A stretch of DNA of 64,000 nt, from assembly GCF_000023225.1 (NCBI RefSeq), contig NC_013173.1, positions 3,164,501 through 3,228,500 on the forward strand. Direction: 5' to 3'. Source of the stretch: Desulfomicrobium baculatum DSM 4028. Lineage in GTDB: Bacteria; Desulfobacterota; Desulfovibrionia; Desulfovibrionales; Desulfomicrobiaceae. The notes beneath the pieces are model-generated. The model ran no database searches, was not told the origin of the DNA, and saw only the letters and a list, made by a program, of their open reading frames with translations. Of this stretch, positions 52,222 through 62,793 are shown in pieces. The position numbers and the translations under genes are program-made. Position 1 is the first letter of the stretch, and every line of letters begins with the position of its first letter.

Positions 52222-53475
52222 ATGTCTAAAATTCAGAAAATTAAAGGCTTTTCTGACCTCTTCAGCCCGGAAAGCACGGTTCACACCCTGATGGAGAACC
52301 TGGCCCGCCAGGTGTTCGGCACGTATGGATGCCAGGAGGTACGCGTGCCCATCCTGGAAAAGACCGAGCTCTTCGCCCGCTCCATCGGTGAAGAGACCGA
52401 CGTCGTGCAAAAGGAAATGTACACCTTTGCCGACCGCAAGGGCCGCTCGCTGACCATGCGCCCCGAAGCCACTGCCGGAGTGCTGCGCGCCTTCATCGAG
52501 TCCGGCCAGTGCGGGGCCGAAGGCACGACCAAGCTCTTCGCCTGCGGTCCCATGTTCCGCTACGAACGCCCGCAAAAGGGCCGCCTGCGCCAGTTCCACC
52601 AGCTCGACGTCGAGGTCCTGGGCACGGACGCGCCCCAGGCCGACGCCGAGGTCGTGCTCATGCTCTGGACGTTTTTGACCAAGCTGGGCCTTAAAAACCT
52701 GGGCCTGGAACTCAACTCCCTGGGTTGCCCCGAGTGCCGGCCGGTCTTTCATCAGCGTCTGCGCGACTTTCTGGCCACCATCGACCACACCCAGCTCTGC
52801 GAAGACTGCAAGCGCCGGGCGCAGACCAATCCCTTGCGCGTGCTGGACTGCAAGGTCCCGGCCTGCAAGAGCCTGGTCGAGAACGCGCCGAGCATCGCCG
52901 AGTCGCTCTGCCCCGGATGCGACGAACATTTCGCCCAGGTGCGCGACATCCTGGACAGCGCGAAGCTCCCCTATCGCCTGAACGACCGTCTGGTGCGCGG
53001 CCTGGACTACTACCAGCGCACCACCTTCGAGGTCGTCTCCGGCGAGATCGGCGCCCAGACCGCCGTGGCCGGCGGCGGCCGTTACGACGGGCTCATCAAG
53101 CAGCTCGGCGGCCCCGACCTGCCCGGCATCGGCTTCGCCTGCGGCATGGAGCGGCTCGCCCTGCTTTACGGCCAGGCTCAGATCCCGGCCCCGGACTTCT
53201 ATCTGGCCGTGCTCGACTCCCGCGCCTTGAATACCGCCTTGCTCCTGGCTCAGCGCATGCGCGAGCGGGGCTTTTCCGGCGAGGTGTCCTTCGAGGCCCG
53301 CAGCATCAAGGCCCAGATGCGCCAGGCCAACAAGCTCGGTGTCAAGACCTGCCTGATCCTGGGACAGGACGAAATGGAGAAGGGCCAGATCGTGGTCAAG
53401 GACATGGCCACGGGCGTGCAGAAGAACATCGGTCAGGATGACCTGGAACAGGCGCTGGGCTTTCGCAAGCCCTAA
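52222..53475 (+). CDS. hisS: Histidyl-tRNA synthetase
   Basis: HisRS charges tRNA-His. The 417-residue class II enzyme shows [15 protein letters not shown] at the start, motif 2 in [19 protein letters not shown], the His-binding [15 protein letters not shown] and motif 3 in [19 protein letters not shown] lies upstream of the ATG. It is divergent from mobB and followed by aspS 50 bp later. Confidence 0.97.
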   Translation: MSKIQKIKGFSDLFSPESTVHTLMENLARQVFGTYGCQEVRVPILEKTELFARSIGEETDVVQKEMYTFADRKGRSLTMRPEATAGVLRAFIESGQCGAEGTTKLFACGPMFRYERPQKGRLRQFHQLDVEVLGTDAPQADAEVVLMLWTFLTKLGLKNLGLELNSLGCPECRPVFHQRLRDFLATIDHTQLCEDCKRRAQTNPLRVLDCKVPACKSLVENAPSIAESLCPGCDEHFAQVRDILDSAKLPYRLNDRLVRGLDYYQRTTFEVVSGEIGAQTAVAGGGRYDGLIKQLGGPDLPGIGFACGMERLALLYGQAQIPAPDFYLAVLDSRALNTALLLAQRMRERGFSGEVSFEARSIKAQMRQANKLGVKTCLILGQDEMEKGQIVVKDMATGVQKNIGQDDLEQALGFRKP

Positions 53476-53525
53476 GTCTTTACACACACTTTTTGCAGCT
53501 TATCGTACCCAAGCGAGGAACATAT

Positions 53526-55322
53526 ATGGATGACAGAAACACGGAACTCGGGATGGACTCCCTCGGCGGATGGCGCAGAACCCACACCTGCGCAGGCCTT
53601 GGAACGGAGCAGCTGGGGCAGGAAGCCTGCCTCATGGGCTGGGTGCAGTATCGCCGCGACCACGGCGGGCTCATCTTCATCGACCTGCGCGACCGCCACG
53701 GCCTGACCCAGGTCGTCTTCTCACCCGAAGTCGCGCCCGAAGCCCATGCACGCGCCCACGTGCTGCGCACCGAATTCGTGCTGGCCATCAAGGGCGTGGT
53801 CCGCGCGCGGCCCGATGACATGATCAACCCCAAGCTGGCCACGGGCGCCATCGAGGTCTACGTCACGGAATTCAAGCTCCTGAACACGGCCAAGACCCCG
53901 CCCTTCCCCATCGAGGACCGGGTGGACGTGTCCGAGAACCTGCGCCTCAAGTACCGTTTTCTGGACCTGCGCCGCAAGGCCATGGCCGACAACCTGATTT
54001 TGAGGAGCCGCGTCTCCCAGTCCGTGCGCCGCTACCTGGACGAGCTCGGGTTCCTTGAAATCGAGACCCCGGTCCTGACCAAGTCCACCCCCGAGGGCGC
54101 GCGCGACTTCCTGGTGCCGAGCCGCGTCAATCAGGGCCAGTTCTACGCCCTGCCCCAGTCGCCCCAGCTCTTCAAGCAGCTCCTCATGTGCGGCGGCATG
54201 GACCGCTATTTTCAGATCGTCAAATGCTTCCGCGACGAGGACCTGCGCGCCGACCGCCAGCCCGAGTTCACGCAGATCGATATCGAGATGTCTTTCGTGG
54301 ACGAGGAACAGGTCATGGAAATGGCCGAGGGCATGATGGCCCGCGTCCTGCGCGAAGCGCTCGGGCAGGAGCTTTCCCTGCCCATCCCGCGCATGAAGTA
54401 CGAGCAGGCCATGGCCCTCTACGGCGTGGACAAGCCCGACATCCGCTTCGGCCTGACGCTCACCGACGTGACCGAAATCGTGCGCGGCTCCGAGTTCAAG
54501 CTCTTCGCCACGGCCGCCCTGATCAAGGCATTGCCCGTGCGCGGCGGCGGCGAACTTTCGCGCAAGGAGATCGACGACTACACCGAATTCGTCAAAATCT
54601 ACGGCGCCCAGGGCCTGGCCTGGATCAAGATCAAGGAGGACGGCTGGCAGTCTCCCATCGCCAAATTCCTGAGCGATGCCGAGCGGGCCGGACTGACCGA
54701 AGCCCTTGGCCTTGTGCCCGGCGACATCGTCTTTTTCCAGGCCGGCGCGCCGGAAATGGTCAACAGCGCGCTCGGCAACCTGCGCCTCAAACTCGGCGAA
54801 CGTTTTGGCCTTATCCCCGAGGGCACCTTCGCGCCCTTGTGGGTCACGGACTTCCCGCTCCTCGAATGGGATCCTGAGGCCAAACGCTGGGTGGCCATGC
54901 ATCACCCCTTCACCGCGCCCAAAGACATGGGCGCCCTGGCCACAGACCCGGGCCAGGCCGTGGCCCGCGCCTACGACCTCGTGCTGAACGGCACCGAAGT
55001 CGGCGGCGGCTCCATCCGCATCCACAACCCCGAGACCCAGCAGCATATGTTTTCCGCCCTGGGCATCAATGAAGAGGAAGCGCAGGCCAAATTCGGATTT
55101 CTGCTCGACGCCCTGGTTTTCGGCGCTCCGCCCCACGGCGGCATTGCCTTCGGCCTGGACCGTCTTATCATGCTCCTGACCGGAGCCAAGTCCATCCGCG
55201 ACGTCATCGCCTTCCCCAAGACCCAGAAGGCGACCTGCCTCATGACCGAGGCCCCGTCGGCGGTCGAGAACACACAATTGCGCGATTTGGGCCTGCGCCT
55301 GCGGGAAAAGCCCAAAGAGTAA
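53526..55322 (+). CDS. aspS: Aspartyl-tRNA synthetase
   Basis: The 598-residue bacterial-type AspRS has the N-terminal anticodon-binding OB fold ([23 protein letters not shown]), the class II core with [20 protein letters not shown] and [13 protein letters not shown], and the bacterial insertion domain. The ATG at 53526 follows GAGGAAC; an upstream ATG at 53493 lacks a site. Whether it also charges tRNA-Asn cannot be told here. Confidence 0.97.
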   Translation: MDDRNTELGMDSLGGWRRTHTCAGLGTEQLGQEACLMGWVQYRRDHGGLIFIDLRDRHGLTQVVFSPEVAPEAHARAHVLRTEFVLAIKGVVRARPDDMINPKLATGAIEVYVTEFKLLNTAKTPPFPIEDRVDVSENLRLKYRFLDLRRKAMADNLILRSRVSQSVRRYLDELGFLEIETPVLTKSTPEGARDFLVPSRVNQGQFYALPQSPQLFKQLLMCGGMDRYFQIVKCFRDEDLRADRQPEFTQIDIEMSFVDEEQVMEMAEGMMARVLREALGQELSLPIPRMKYEQAMALYGVDKPDIRFGLTLTDVTEIVRGSEFKLFATAALIKALPVRGGGELSRKEIDDYTEFVKIYGAQGLAWIKIKEDGWQSPIAKFLSDAERAGLTEALGLVPGDIVFFQAGAPEMVNSALGNLRLKLGERFGLIPEGTFAPLWVTDFPLLEWDPEAKRWVAMHHPFTAPKDMGALATDPGQAVARAYDLVLNGTEVGGGSIRIHNPETQQHMFSALGINEEEAQAKFGFLLDALVFGAPPHGGIAFGLDRLIMLLTGAKSIRDVIAFPKTQKATCLMTEAPSAVENTQLRDLGLRLREKPKE

Positions 55323-55327
55323 AGATC

Positions 55328-55840
55328 ATGCCTAGAACAATAGTTACATATCCCAACCCGGTGCTGGCCAAAAAGGCCGCGCCGGTGGTAGAGATAACGG
55401 AAGAGATACGCGCCCTGGCGGCCGAGATGCTTGAAATCATGTACGCGGACAAGGGCATCGGCCTCGCCGCGCCCCAGGTGGCGGAAAGCATCCGCCTCAT
55501 CACCGTGGACCTGAGCGGCCCGGACAAACGCGAAGACCCGCACGTCTTCGTCAATCCCGTCCTCTCGAACCTTGAGGGCGAAGTGGAATCCGAGGAAGGG
55601 TGCCTGTCCGTTGTCGGCTACCGCACCACGGTGAAACGCGCCGAACGGCTGCACCTTTCGGCCACGGACCTTGACGGCAAGCCGGTTGAAATGGATGCCG
55701 ACGATCTCATGGCCATCTGCCTGCAACACGAGGTGGATCACCTCGACGGCGTGCTGTTCATCGACAAGATCAGCAAATTGAAGCGCACCCTGTACGAGAG
55801 AAAGCTCAAAAAATGGCTGAAAGAGAAAAACGAAGATTGA
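55328..55840 (+). CDS. def: Peptide deformylase
   Basis: Def removes the formyl group from new proteins. The 170-residue protein has the three metal-site motifs GIGLAAPQVAE, EEGCLSV and QHEVDHLDG. It lies 5 bp after aspS and overlaps fmt, the enzyme that adds the formyl group, a common pairing. Confidence 0.97.
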   Translation: MPRTIVTYPNPVLAKKAAPVVEITEEIRALAAEMLEIMYADKGIGLAAPQVAESIRLITVDLSGPDKREDPHVFVNPVLSNLEGEVESEEGCLSVVGYRTTVKRAERLHLSATDLDGKPVEMDADDLMAICLQHEVDHLDGVLFIDKISKLKRTLYERKLKKWLKEKNED

Positions 55841-56817
55841 AAGTCGTGTTCATGGGCACGCCGGATTTTGCGGCCGTGTCCCTAAGGCACCTTCTGGACT
55901 GGGGCGGCTGCGACGTCGTTGGAGTCTATTGCCAGCCTGACCGGCCCTGCGGCCGGGGGCAGGTCTGCACGCCGCCACCCGTCAAGCTGCTGGCCATGGA
56001 GGCGCGGCTGCCCGTGTTCCAGCCCCTGAACTTCAAGGAGCAGGCGGATGTGGACCAGCTCGCGGCCCTTGAACCGGACCTACTGCTCGTCGCGGCCTAC
56101 GGGCTGATCCTCCCCCAGTCGGTACTGGACATTCCCAGGCTTGGCGCCTTCAACGTGCATGCCTCGCTTCTGCCCGAGTACCGTGGTGCTGCCCCCATTC
56201 AGCGCGCCATCATGGACGGACGCCCCGTGACCGGCATCACCATCATGCACATGGAGGCGGGCCTGGACACCGGCGACATCCTGCTGCAGCGCAGCCGCGC
56301 CATCGGCATCATGGACACGGCCCAGACTCTGCACGACGAACTGGCCGAGATGGGCGGCAAGCTCCTGGTCGACGCCCTGGAAAAAATGGGCCAGGGACGC
56401 CTTGTGCGCATCCCTCAGGACCACGCCCGGGCCACCTATGCCGCGAAGCTTTCCAAAGAAGAAGGGCGCATCGATTGGAACCAGCCCGTCCTGACCGTGC
56501 ACAACCGCATCCGCGGCCTCTTCCCCTGGCCCGGTTCCTGGTTCGATTGGGACGGCATGCCCGGCAAGACCCTGCGTCTGACCGTACACCCCGGCACCAT
56601 CGGCGACCCCCTGCCCGAAGGAGCGCAGCCCGGCGAAATCCACGGCGTGGCCGATGAAAACGTGCTCATCGCCTGCGCTGATCGCCTGTACGCAGTGCCG
56701 GTCATCAAGCCCGCAAACAGCAAACCCCTGCGCGGCCGCGAGTTTTACTGCGGCTATCTGAGCCGCTGCTCCGGCGACCACCTGCTCAAACCCGAACCTG
56801 CCTGCCCGGGCGAATAA
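55813..56817 (+). CDS. fmt: Methionyl-tRNA formyltransferase
   Basis: Fmt formylates initiator Met-tRNA. The protein contains VVFMGTPDFAAVSL at the start, HASLLPEYRGAAPIQRAI with the catalytic His, and the C-terminal tRNA-binding domain. The ATG at 55813 gives 334 residues and a 28-bp overlap with def. A TTG at 55837, overlapping the def stop, would give the family's usual N-terminus (KVVFMGTP) and is a serious alternative. Confidence 0.95.
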   Translation: MAEREKRRLKVVFMGTPDFAAVSLRHLLDWGGCDVVGVYCQPDRPCGRGQVCTPPPVKLLAMEARLPVFQPLNFKEQADVDQLAALEPDLLLVAAYGLILPQSVLDIPRLGAFNVHASLLPEYRGAAPIQRAIMDGRPVTGITIMHMEAGLDTGDILLQRSRAIGIMDTAQTLHDELAEMGGKLLVDALEKMGQGRLVRIPQDHARATYAAKLSKEEGRIDWNQPVLTVHNRIRGLFPWPGSWFDWDGMPGKTLRLTVHPGTIGDPLPEGAQPGEIHGVADENVLIACADRLYAVPVIKPANSKPLRGREFYCGYLSRCSGDHLLKPEPACPGE

Positions 56818-56821
56818 TCCC

Positions 56822-57628
56822 ATGGTCAGTCCCAGGAGCGCCAAAACCAGAAGCCCTTTGGAACAGGAAATCCGGGATTCCTTTCAGACCCGCAAGCGTG
56901 TCTTCATCGGGCTCATCACCGGCTCTTCGGTACTGATCTGCCTTTTTTTGGCCATGGTCTGGTTCATCCCCTTTGTCGGGCTGACCACCATCCATCCCGC
57001 CGCGCCCTGGATTTTCGGCTTCATCACCGTCGCCCTGATCCTGGCCATCGGCTGGGCGGCCCTGGCCCTGGTTTTAAACATCCTGCTCGGCCGCCCCGTA
57101 CTTTTCGCCAAACGCCTGCGCGGCATCACGGTCAAGCTCTTCCTGCCGCTCATGACCCTGCTGGGCCGCTTTGTCGGCATCCCGAAGCAGACGGTGCGGG
57201 CCTCCTTCATCAAGGTCAACAACGAACTGGTCAGGGGCGAAGGGCACCGCTATCCGGCGGAAAAGATCCTCTTACTCATGCCGCACTGCATCCAGAACAG
57301 CCGCTGCAAGTACCGGCTGACCTACGACATCGACAACTGCAAGCGCTGCGGGGACTGCGCCCTGGCCGGGCTGCTCGATCTGCGCGACAAATACGGAATC
57401 AGGCTGGCCGTGGCCACGGGCGGAACCATCGCCCGGCGCATCGTGGTCCAGCACAGACCCTCGCTCATCATAGCCGTGGCCTGCGAACGCGACCTGGCCA
57501 GCGGCATCCAGGACACCCATCCCCTGCCAGTTTACGGAATCCTGAATTCCCGCCCTTTCGGCCCCTGTCTGGACACCGACGTAGCCCTGGACCGGGTCGA
57601 ATGGGCCATCAAAGAGTTTCTGGCATGA
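56822..57628 (+). CDS. DUF116 family membrane protein with Cys cluster
   Basis: The 268-residue protein has two membrane helices (about 28-54 and 63-90) followed by the DUF116 domain with five conserved cysteines: C156, C162, C173, C176 and C179 (HCIQNSRC; CKRCGDC). The Cys pattern suggests an iron-sulfur or zinc site. DUF116 proteins commonly sit between fmt and rsmB in anaerobes, as here. Its function is unknown. Its stop overlaps the rsmB start. Confidence 0.92.
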   Translation: MVSPRSAKTRSPLEQEIRDSFQTRKRVFIGLITGSSVLICLFLAMVWFIPFVGLTTIHPAAPWIFGFITVALILAIGWAALALVLNILLGRPVLFAKRLRGITVKLFLPLMTLLGRFVGIPKQTVRASFIKVNNELVRGEGHRYPAEKILLLMPHCIQNSRCKYRLTYDIDNCKRCGDCALAGLLDLRDKYGIRLAVATGGTIARRIVVQHRPSLIIAVACERDLASGIQDTHPLPVYGILNSRPFGPCLDTDVALDRVEWAIKEFLA

Positions 57629-58899
57629 GTACGCCCTCGGCCCGGCGCCTGGCCCTCGACATCCTGCGCCGCACCCTTGACCACAAGCAGGACCTGCAGG
57701 CCGCCGTGGACGAAGTGCTGAACCCGGTTCAGGCCGGACCCGACAAGGGGCTGGCCACGGAACTCGCCTACGGCTATCTGCGCATGCGCGGGCGCATCGA
57801 TTTTCTTCTCTCCCAGTTGCTTAAAAACCCGGTCCAGACTTCTCCCATCATGAAACGCATTCTCGGCGTGGCCATGTACGAACTCCTTTTCCTGAGCCGC
57901 ATCCCCGATTACGCGACCCTGGACTGGGCCGTCACTCTGGTGCGCGAGCGTCTGGACCAGACCATGGGCAAGGTCGCCAACGGCGTTCTGCGGAGCCTCT
58001 TGCGCCTGGGCCTGTCCGTGCGCTTCGAGGAGTATTACCAGACCAAGACCGCCGGCCATGACCAGTTTCTGTCCGCCTGGTACTCCTGCCCGCAGTGGCT
58101 GGCCCGCATGTGGCTCGGCAGCTACGGCAAGGAACAGACCCAGGCCTTCCTGCAGGCGACTCTGAGCGCCCCGCCGCTGGGGGTCAGGATAAACCGCACC
58201 CATGCCCAGGCAGAAACGCTGCGGGAAAATTTGCAGCCGCTGCAACAGGACTCCTCGAACTGGGGGTTTGCCCTGACGCAGTGGCCGGAGTTTTTACAGC
58301 ACGCCGTGGCCGAGGGAGCGGCGACCCGCCAGAGCCTTGCCGCCCAAAAAATCATGGACGCCCTCGGCGTGGAGCATTGGCCGTCTCCCGTGCTCGACGC
58401 CTGCGCCGGTCGCGGCGGCAAGACGTATCTGATGTCCGAGCAGGGCAAAAACGTCTGGGCATCGGACGTGAATGTCTTTCGTCTCAGGCAGCTTAAGGCC
58501 GAAGGCGCGCGACTCGGCTTTGACATCCCTGCATTCAGGAGCCAGGGGCAAGGCCCTTATCCCCTGCGGCAGACACCCCGCACGATATTTCTCGATGTAC
58601 CCTGCTCGGGTCTCGGCGTCCTGTCCCGGCGGCCCGATATCAAATGGAAACGGACCGCTGCCGATTGCGCAGGGCTCGTCAAGCTGCAGGAAGAAATTCT
58701 GCGGGCCGCAGCCGATCTTCTCACGTCAGGAGGATGCCTAGTCTACGTGACCTGCACGCTGAACCCGGAAGAAAACGAAAAGCAGATCGACCGTTTCGCA
58801 AGCCTCCATCCTGAGTTCTCACGCCTGCGCCAAGCCCAGAGCGGACCCGCGGAAGGACTGGGTGAATTTTTCTACGGCGCGGTCCTGCGCAAAAAATGA
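57625..58899 (+). CDS. rsmB: 16S rRNA (cytosine-C5) methyltransferase RsmB
   Basis: RsmB methylates C967 of 16S rRNA. The 424-residue protein has an N-terminal NusB-like RNA-binding domain (RRLALDILRRTLDHKQDL) and a C-terminal SAM domain with DACAGRGGKTYLM, the catalytic Cys in LDVPCSGLGVL and the releasing Cys in YVTCTL. I chose the ATG at 57625, which overlaps the preceding stop. Confidence 0.95.
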   Translation: MSTPSARRLALDILRRTLDHKQDLQAAVDEVLNPVQAGPDKGLATELAYGYLRMRGRIDFLLSQLLKNPVQTSPIMKRILGVAMYELLFLSRIPDYATLDWAVTLVRERLDQTMGKVANGVLRSLLRLGLSVRFEEYYQTKTAGHDQFLSAWYSCPQWLARMWLGSYGKEQTQAFLQATLSAPPLGVRINRTHAQAETLRENLQPLQQDSSNWGFALTQWPEFLQHAVAEGAATRQSLAAQKIMDALGVEHWPSPVLDACAGRGGKTYLMSEQGKNVWASDVNVFRLRQLKAEGARLGFDIPAFRSQGQGPYPLRQTPRTIFLDVPCSGLGVLSRRPDIKWKRTAADCAGLVKLQEEILRAAADLLTSGGCLVYVTCTLNPEENEKQIDRFASLHPEFSRLRQAQSGPAEGLGEFFYGAVLRKK

Positions 58900-58978
58900 A
58901 CACGGATCCGTCCCGGGACCGCCTGTCACGAAAGGACGGCCACGACCCGCGCGACGTCAACCTGAAGGATTATTCGAT

Positions 58979-59191
58979 ATGGAAGTAAAAGACAGTAACG
59001 GCACGCCGCTCAAAGCCGGAGATTCGGTGCAGGTCATCAAAGATCTGAAAGTGAAGGGTTCTTCCGTGACCCTTAAACGCGGAACCGTCATCAAGAACAT
59101 CCGCCTCTCGGACAGCGAGGACGTGATCGAATGTAACGCGGACAAGGTCAAAGGCCTTGTTCTCAAGACCTGCTTCCTGAAAAAGGCCTGA
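58979..59191 (+). CDS. PhnA/YjdM C-terminal domain protein
   Basis: The 70-residue protein (VKDSNGTPLKAGDSVQVIKD... LKRGTVIKNIRLSDSEDVIE) matches the C-terminal domain of the PhnA/YjdM family, without the N-terminal zinc ribbon. The family name comes from a link with phosphonate use, but its role is not established. AAGGATT precedes the ATG; longer in-frame starts lie in a region without family similarity. Confidence 0.85.
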   Translation: MEVKDSNGTPLKAGDSVQVIKDLKVKGSSVTLKRGTVIKNIRLSDSEDVIECNADKVKGLVLKTCFLKKA

Positions 59192-59234
59192 CCGGCGGAT
59201 ACACGGCGGAGGCACAGTCTCCGCTTCGCAAATT

Positions 59235-59483
59235 CTACGTCGTGGCCGTAGCCCGGCGATGGAACTCCTTGACCAGGATCTTTTCCAGACATTCTCGGCA
59301 GATATCGGTATTATTGCTGTTCTGGAGCTTCATCTCGATTATCGGATTCAGCTTGCCCATCTGTCCGCCCAGGCGGGTCAGGTTGGCCGGGTCCTCGATG
59401 ACCAGGGAGTAACGTTCCTCGTAGATTCCGTCCTTGAGACCCAGTATCTCTTTCCCGCAGATATCGCAGAATCTTTTGATCAT
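59235..59483 (-). CDS. Small protein with two CxxC pairs
   Basis: The 82-residue protein has C6/C9 (FCDICGKEI) and C62/C65 (DICRECLEKIL), which probably bind one zinc ion. A GGAGGGAAAGGA tract precedes the ATG at 59483. It lies 11 bp after pyrD on the same strand. I do not recognise a named family. Confidence 0.75.
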   Translation of the reverse strand: MIKRFCDICGKEILGLKDGIYEERYSLVIEDPANLTRLGGQMGKLNPIIEMKLQNSNNTDICRECLEKILVKEFHRRATATT

Positions 59484-59494
59484 TCCTTTCCCTC

Positions 59495-60403
59495 CTAAAC
59501 CTTGAGCGTGCCCCGGTAGTCGCCCCATGACTCTATGCCCAGGGTCTCGGCCAGCACGCGCACCTCTTCCACCAGGCGAAAGGCGTTGTCCGGGCGCATG
59601 AAATTGTACGTCCCGACCTGCACCGCATGCGCCCCCACCAGGATGAACTCCAGCACGTCCTCGGCGCTGACGATGCCGCCCATGCCGATGACCGGCACGT
59701 TCACGGACTGCACGACCTGGTGGACCATGCGCAGGGCCACGGGCTTGATGGCCGGGCCGGACAGCCCCCCGACCACGTTGGCCAGGCGGCTCTTGCGCGT
59801 GCGGATGTCCACGGCCATGCCCGAGAGCGTGTTGATGAGGGAAAGCATGTCCGCCCCCGCGTCCACGGCCGCCCTGGCGATGACGCGCACGTCGGTCACG
59901 TTGGGGCTGAGCTTGACTATGACCGGCTTGCTTCCGGCCCGCTTCTTGACCGCGCCGACGACAGCGGAAGCCATGTGCGGGTCCTGGCCGAACTGCACCC
60001 CGCCCTCGCGCACGTTGGGGCAGGAGATGTTGACCTCCAGGGCCGCGATCTTGTCCTCACCCGAAAAAATGGCCGCCAGCTCCCCGAAGTCCTCGGGGGT
60101 CTGCGCATACAGATTGGCGATGAGCGTCGCGCCGGCCGGGATGTAGGGCAGCTTCTCTTTCAGAAACTTCTCCACGCCCACGTTCTGCAGGCCGATGGCG
60201 TTGAGCATGCCGCAAGGGGTTTCGGCGATGCGCGGCATGGGATTGCCCGTGCGCGGAGCCAGGGAAATGCCCTTCAGGCAGATGCCGCCCAGCGCGGACA
60301 GATCGCCGTAGCGCAAGAACTCCAGTCCGTAGCCGAAGGTGCCCGAAGCGGTGATGATCGGATTCCTCAGGGTCAGGGGGCCGAGTTTGACGGTCAGGTC
60401 CAT
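59495..60403 (-). CDS. pyrD: Dihydroorotate dehydrogenase B, catalytic subunit
   Basis: This FMN enzyme oxidises dihydroorotate in pyrimidine synthesis. The 302-residue protein has NPIITASGTFGYGLEFL, the catalytic Cys in NISCPNVREGG (class 1B type) and IGMGGIVSAEDVLEFI. It pairs with pyrK, 2 bp upstream, so it should pass electrons to NAD rather than to quinone. Confidence 0.96.
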   Translation of the reverse strand: MDLTVKLGPLTLRNPIITASGTFGYGLEFLRYGDLSALGGICLKGISLAPRTGNPMPRIAETPCGMLNAIGLQNVGVEKFLKEKLPYIPAGATLIANLYAQTPEDFGELAAIFSGEDKIAALEVNISCPNVREGGVQFGQDPHMASAVVGAVKKRAGSKPVIVKLSPNVTDVRVIARAAVDAGADMLSLINTLSGMAVDIRTRKSRLANVVGGLSGPAIKPVALRMVHQVVQSVNVPVIGMGGIVSAEDVLEFILVGAHAVQVGTYNFMRPDNAFRLVEEVRVLAETLGIESWGDYRGTLKV

Positions 60404-60405
60404 GT

Positions 60406-61182
60406 CTAATCTCCCAAATCGATTTCACGCACGTCAAAGACCGGACCGTGCACGCAGCTCTGCACGTAGTCACCCGCCACCGTCTTGCCCACGCAGCCGA
60501 GGCACGCGCCCACACCGCAGGCCATGCGGTTCTCCAGGGAAACCTGCCCGTCCGTGCCGTGCAGCAGGCAATACCTGCGCACGACTTTAAGCATGGGCTC
60601 CGGCCCGCAGGCCAGCACCTGCCCCACTCCGGCCAGGGCCTTGATGCGCTCGGACAGCACGATCTCGAATTCGGCGATGTCGGCCACAGTCTTCTGCTGC
60701 ATGGCCTCGCTTTTGATGCGAGCCGCGATCTCGGCGTAAGGGTAGTGCTCAAGGTCCAGGCGGTGGCCGAAGAGCATGGACAGATTGTCCGTTTTTTCGC
60801 GCCGGGCCAGCATGACAAAAGGGGCGATGCCCACGCCACCGGCCAGGATCAGGTTGGGCCGGGCCTCGTCGATGCGGAACCAGCGCCCCAGCGGCCCCCA
60901 GACCGTGACTTTCTGTCCGGGAACAAGCTCGGCCAGCTTGCGCGTGCCGCGCCCCACGGTCTGAAAAATGATGCGCAGCCCCTGCTCCGATACGTCGCAG
61001 ACGGAAAAAGGCCGGGGCCAGACCAGTTCCGAGCCCCAGTGCGCGGGCCGGATCATGACGAACTGTCCGGGCTTGCAGGTCCAGCCCGGTGCGGAAAGCA
61101 CAAGGTCGACAAGAGAAGGGTCGCTTCCGGGTCGGCAGGACAGAACCTCCAGATCCCGGCATGGTGTTTGGCTATCGATCAT
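60406..61182 (-). CDS. pyrK: Dihydroorotate dehydrogenase B, electron transfer subunit
   Basis: PyrK holds FAD and a [2Fe-2S] cluster and links PyrD to NAD+. The 258-residue protein has the FAD motif RPFSVCD, the NAD-binding LAGGVGIAPFVMLA and the cluster cysteines in MACGVGACLGCVGKT plus a later Cys (VQSCVHGPVFD). It overlaps recN by 4 bp. Confidence 0.96.
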   Translation of the reverse strand: MIDSQTPCRDLEVLSCRPGSDPSLVDLVLSAPGWTCKPGQFVMIRPAHWGSELVWPRPFSVCDVSEQGLRIIFQTVGRGTRKLAELVPGQKVTVWGPLGRWFRIDEARPNLILAGGVGIAPFVMLARREKTDNLSMLFGHRLDLEHYPYAEIAARIKSEAMQQKTVADIAEFEIVLSERIKALAGVGQVLACGPEPMLKVVRRYCLLHGTDGQVSLENRMACGVGACLGCVGKTVAGDYVQSCVHGPVFDVREIDLGD

Positions 61183-62780
61183 ATCACATTCCCGGACATG
61201 CGTCCTGGCTCATGGGTGGAAGGAGGAGCCTCGCCCACCATGCGCGCCAGTTCGGTCTGGCGCTCGGCAGGAGAGAGGCTTGCGCACAAGGTGTAGGTCA
61301 CGCCGTCGTGAACCTCCTTGCGGATGGCAAAATGTTCGTCGGCCAGCCGGGCCAGCTGCGGCCAGTGGGTGATGAGGATGACCTGCTGGCGCTCGGACAA
61401 AAGGCGGATGCGTTCGGCGACCTTGATCAGGGTCTGCCCGCCGATGCCCGAATCGACCTCGTCGAAAAGCAGGGCCGGAAGCTGCTCCCGGGTGCGCAGG
61501 CTGACCACGGCCAAGAGAAAACGGGACAGTTCGCCGCCCGAGGCGATGCGGTCCAGGGGCTGGGCTTCGAGGCCGGGGTTGGGCACCCATAAAAACCGGG
61601 GCCGAAGCTCGTCGATGCCCGCATGGATGGTCAATGCCCGAAAATCCACCAGCACCCGCAGATGCTCCGAAAAACCCAAGTTCACGAGCTCGCTCTTCAG
61701 GCCGGCGGTCAGGTCGACCGAGGCCTCTTCCCGCGCGGAGTTCAGCGCCGTCGTGGCCTGGGCCAGAACCTTGGCGGCCAGGACCTCGTCCTTTTCCAGA
61801 CGCTTGAGGGCAAGCCCGCTTTCGTCCAGAAAAGACAAATTCTCTTCGATTTCCTCACCCATCGCCACAATGGAGTCCAGGGACCGTTTGAGCTTGCGCT
61901 GCAGTTGTTGCAGCTCCCACAGGCGCTTCTCCACTTTTTCGGCATCGAAATCCGCGCGCTGATGCGAACCAAGGGCGCGCAGATCGCGGACCATGTCGGA
62001 CAGGCCATCGCGGAAACGCCCAACCTCCCTGGCATGCTCGCCAAAGCCCTCGTCCACTTCGCCAAGTCCGGCCAGAGCCCTTTCCAGAGAGGTAAGGGCA
62101 TCCTGCAACCCGTTCTCGCCCAGCAGCACGCCCTGGGCCTCGTCGGCCAGGGCGTGGGTTTTCTCGGCCTGGCGGGAGGCATCGCGCAAGCGCAGCAACT
62201 CTTCTTCCTCGCCGGGGCGTGGATCGACCTTGCGTATTTCAGCCAACTGAAATTCAAGAAATTCCCGCCGCTCCAGCAGTCCGGCCATGCGCCGTTGCAC
62301 CTCGGCCTTGCGTGCCAGGATGGCCTGCAAGGCCTCGCGGGCCTCGCGCTGGGAGACCAGGATCTGCGGATCCGCCAGAAACGCATCCAGGATCTCGGCA
62401 TGGTGTTCCGGTGAAAGCAGCCGCTGCTGTCCGTGCTGGCTGGTGTGCATCAACAGGCGGGGTCGAAGCTCGGCCAGGCGCTCCTGGGAACCAAGATCGT
62501 CGTTGATGAAGAGGCGGCTGCGGCCGTTCTTGGCGGAAAGTTCGCGCCGCAAAAAAAGCTCCTCGCCATCAAGGTGGAAAACAGCCTCGACCAGGGCCTT
62601 CTCGCGGCCGGGACGGACCAGGTCGGCGGCAATGCGCTCGCCGAGAATGAAATCCAGGGCGCGCAGGATGAAGGACTTGCCCGCACCGGACTCGCCCGTA
62701 AGCACGTTCAGGCCCGGGCAAAATTCAAGCTCCACGTCGTCGATGAGAGCCAAATTCCGAATGCGCAGTGTTTCGAGCAT
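61179..62780 (-). CDS. recN: DNA repair protein RecN
   Basis: RecN is an SMC-like ATPase in double-strand break repair. The 533-residue protein has a Walker A GESGAGKSFIL near the N-terminus, a coiled-coil middle, the ABC signature ASGGELSRFLLAV and Walker B ALLFDEVDSGIGG. It lies 13 bp downstream of the glycosyltransferase gene. Confidence 0.96.
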   Translation of the reverse strand: MLETLRIRNLALIDDVELEFCPGLNVLTGESGAGKSFILRALDFILGERIAADLVRPGREKALVEAVFHLDGEELFLRRELSAKNGRSRLFINDDLGSQERLAELRPRLLMHTSQHGQQRLLSPEHHAEILDAFLADPQILVSQREAREALQAILARKAEVQRRMAGLLERREFLEFQLAEIRKVDPRPGEEEELLRLRDASRQAEKTHALADEAQGVLLGENGLQDALTSLERALAGLGEVDEGFGEHAREVGRFRDGLSDMVRDLRALGSHQRADFDAEKVEKRLWELQQLQRKLKRSLDSIVAMGEEIEENLSFLDESGLALKRLEKDEVLAAKVLAQATTALNSAREEASVDLTAGLKSELVNLGFSEHLRVLVDFRALTIHAGIDELRPRFLWVPNPGLEAQPLDRIASGGELSRFLLAVVSLRTREQLPALLFDEVDSGIGGQTLIKVAERIRLLSERQQVILITHWPQLARLADEHFAIRKEVHDGVTYTLCASLSPAERQTELARMVGEAPPSTHEPGRMSGNVI

Positions 62781-62793
62781 ATCCGCCTTGTGC

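Noticed and set aside
52075-53487. Extended minus-strand frame joined to mobB
   Set aside because: The extension is antisense to hisS; the mobB ATG at 52074 with GGAGG upstream is the real start.
53721-55277. A 518-codon minus-strand frame opposite aspS
   Set aside because: It is antisense to a certain synthetase gene and resembles no protein.
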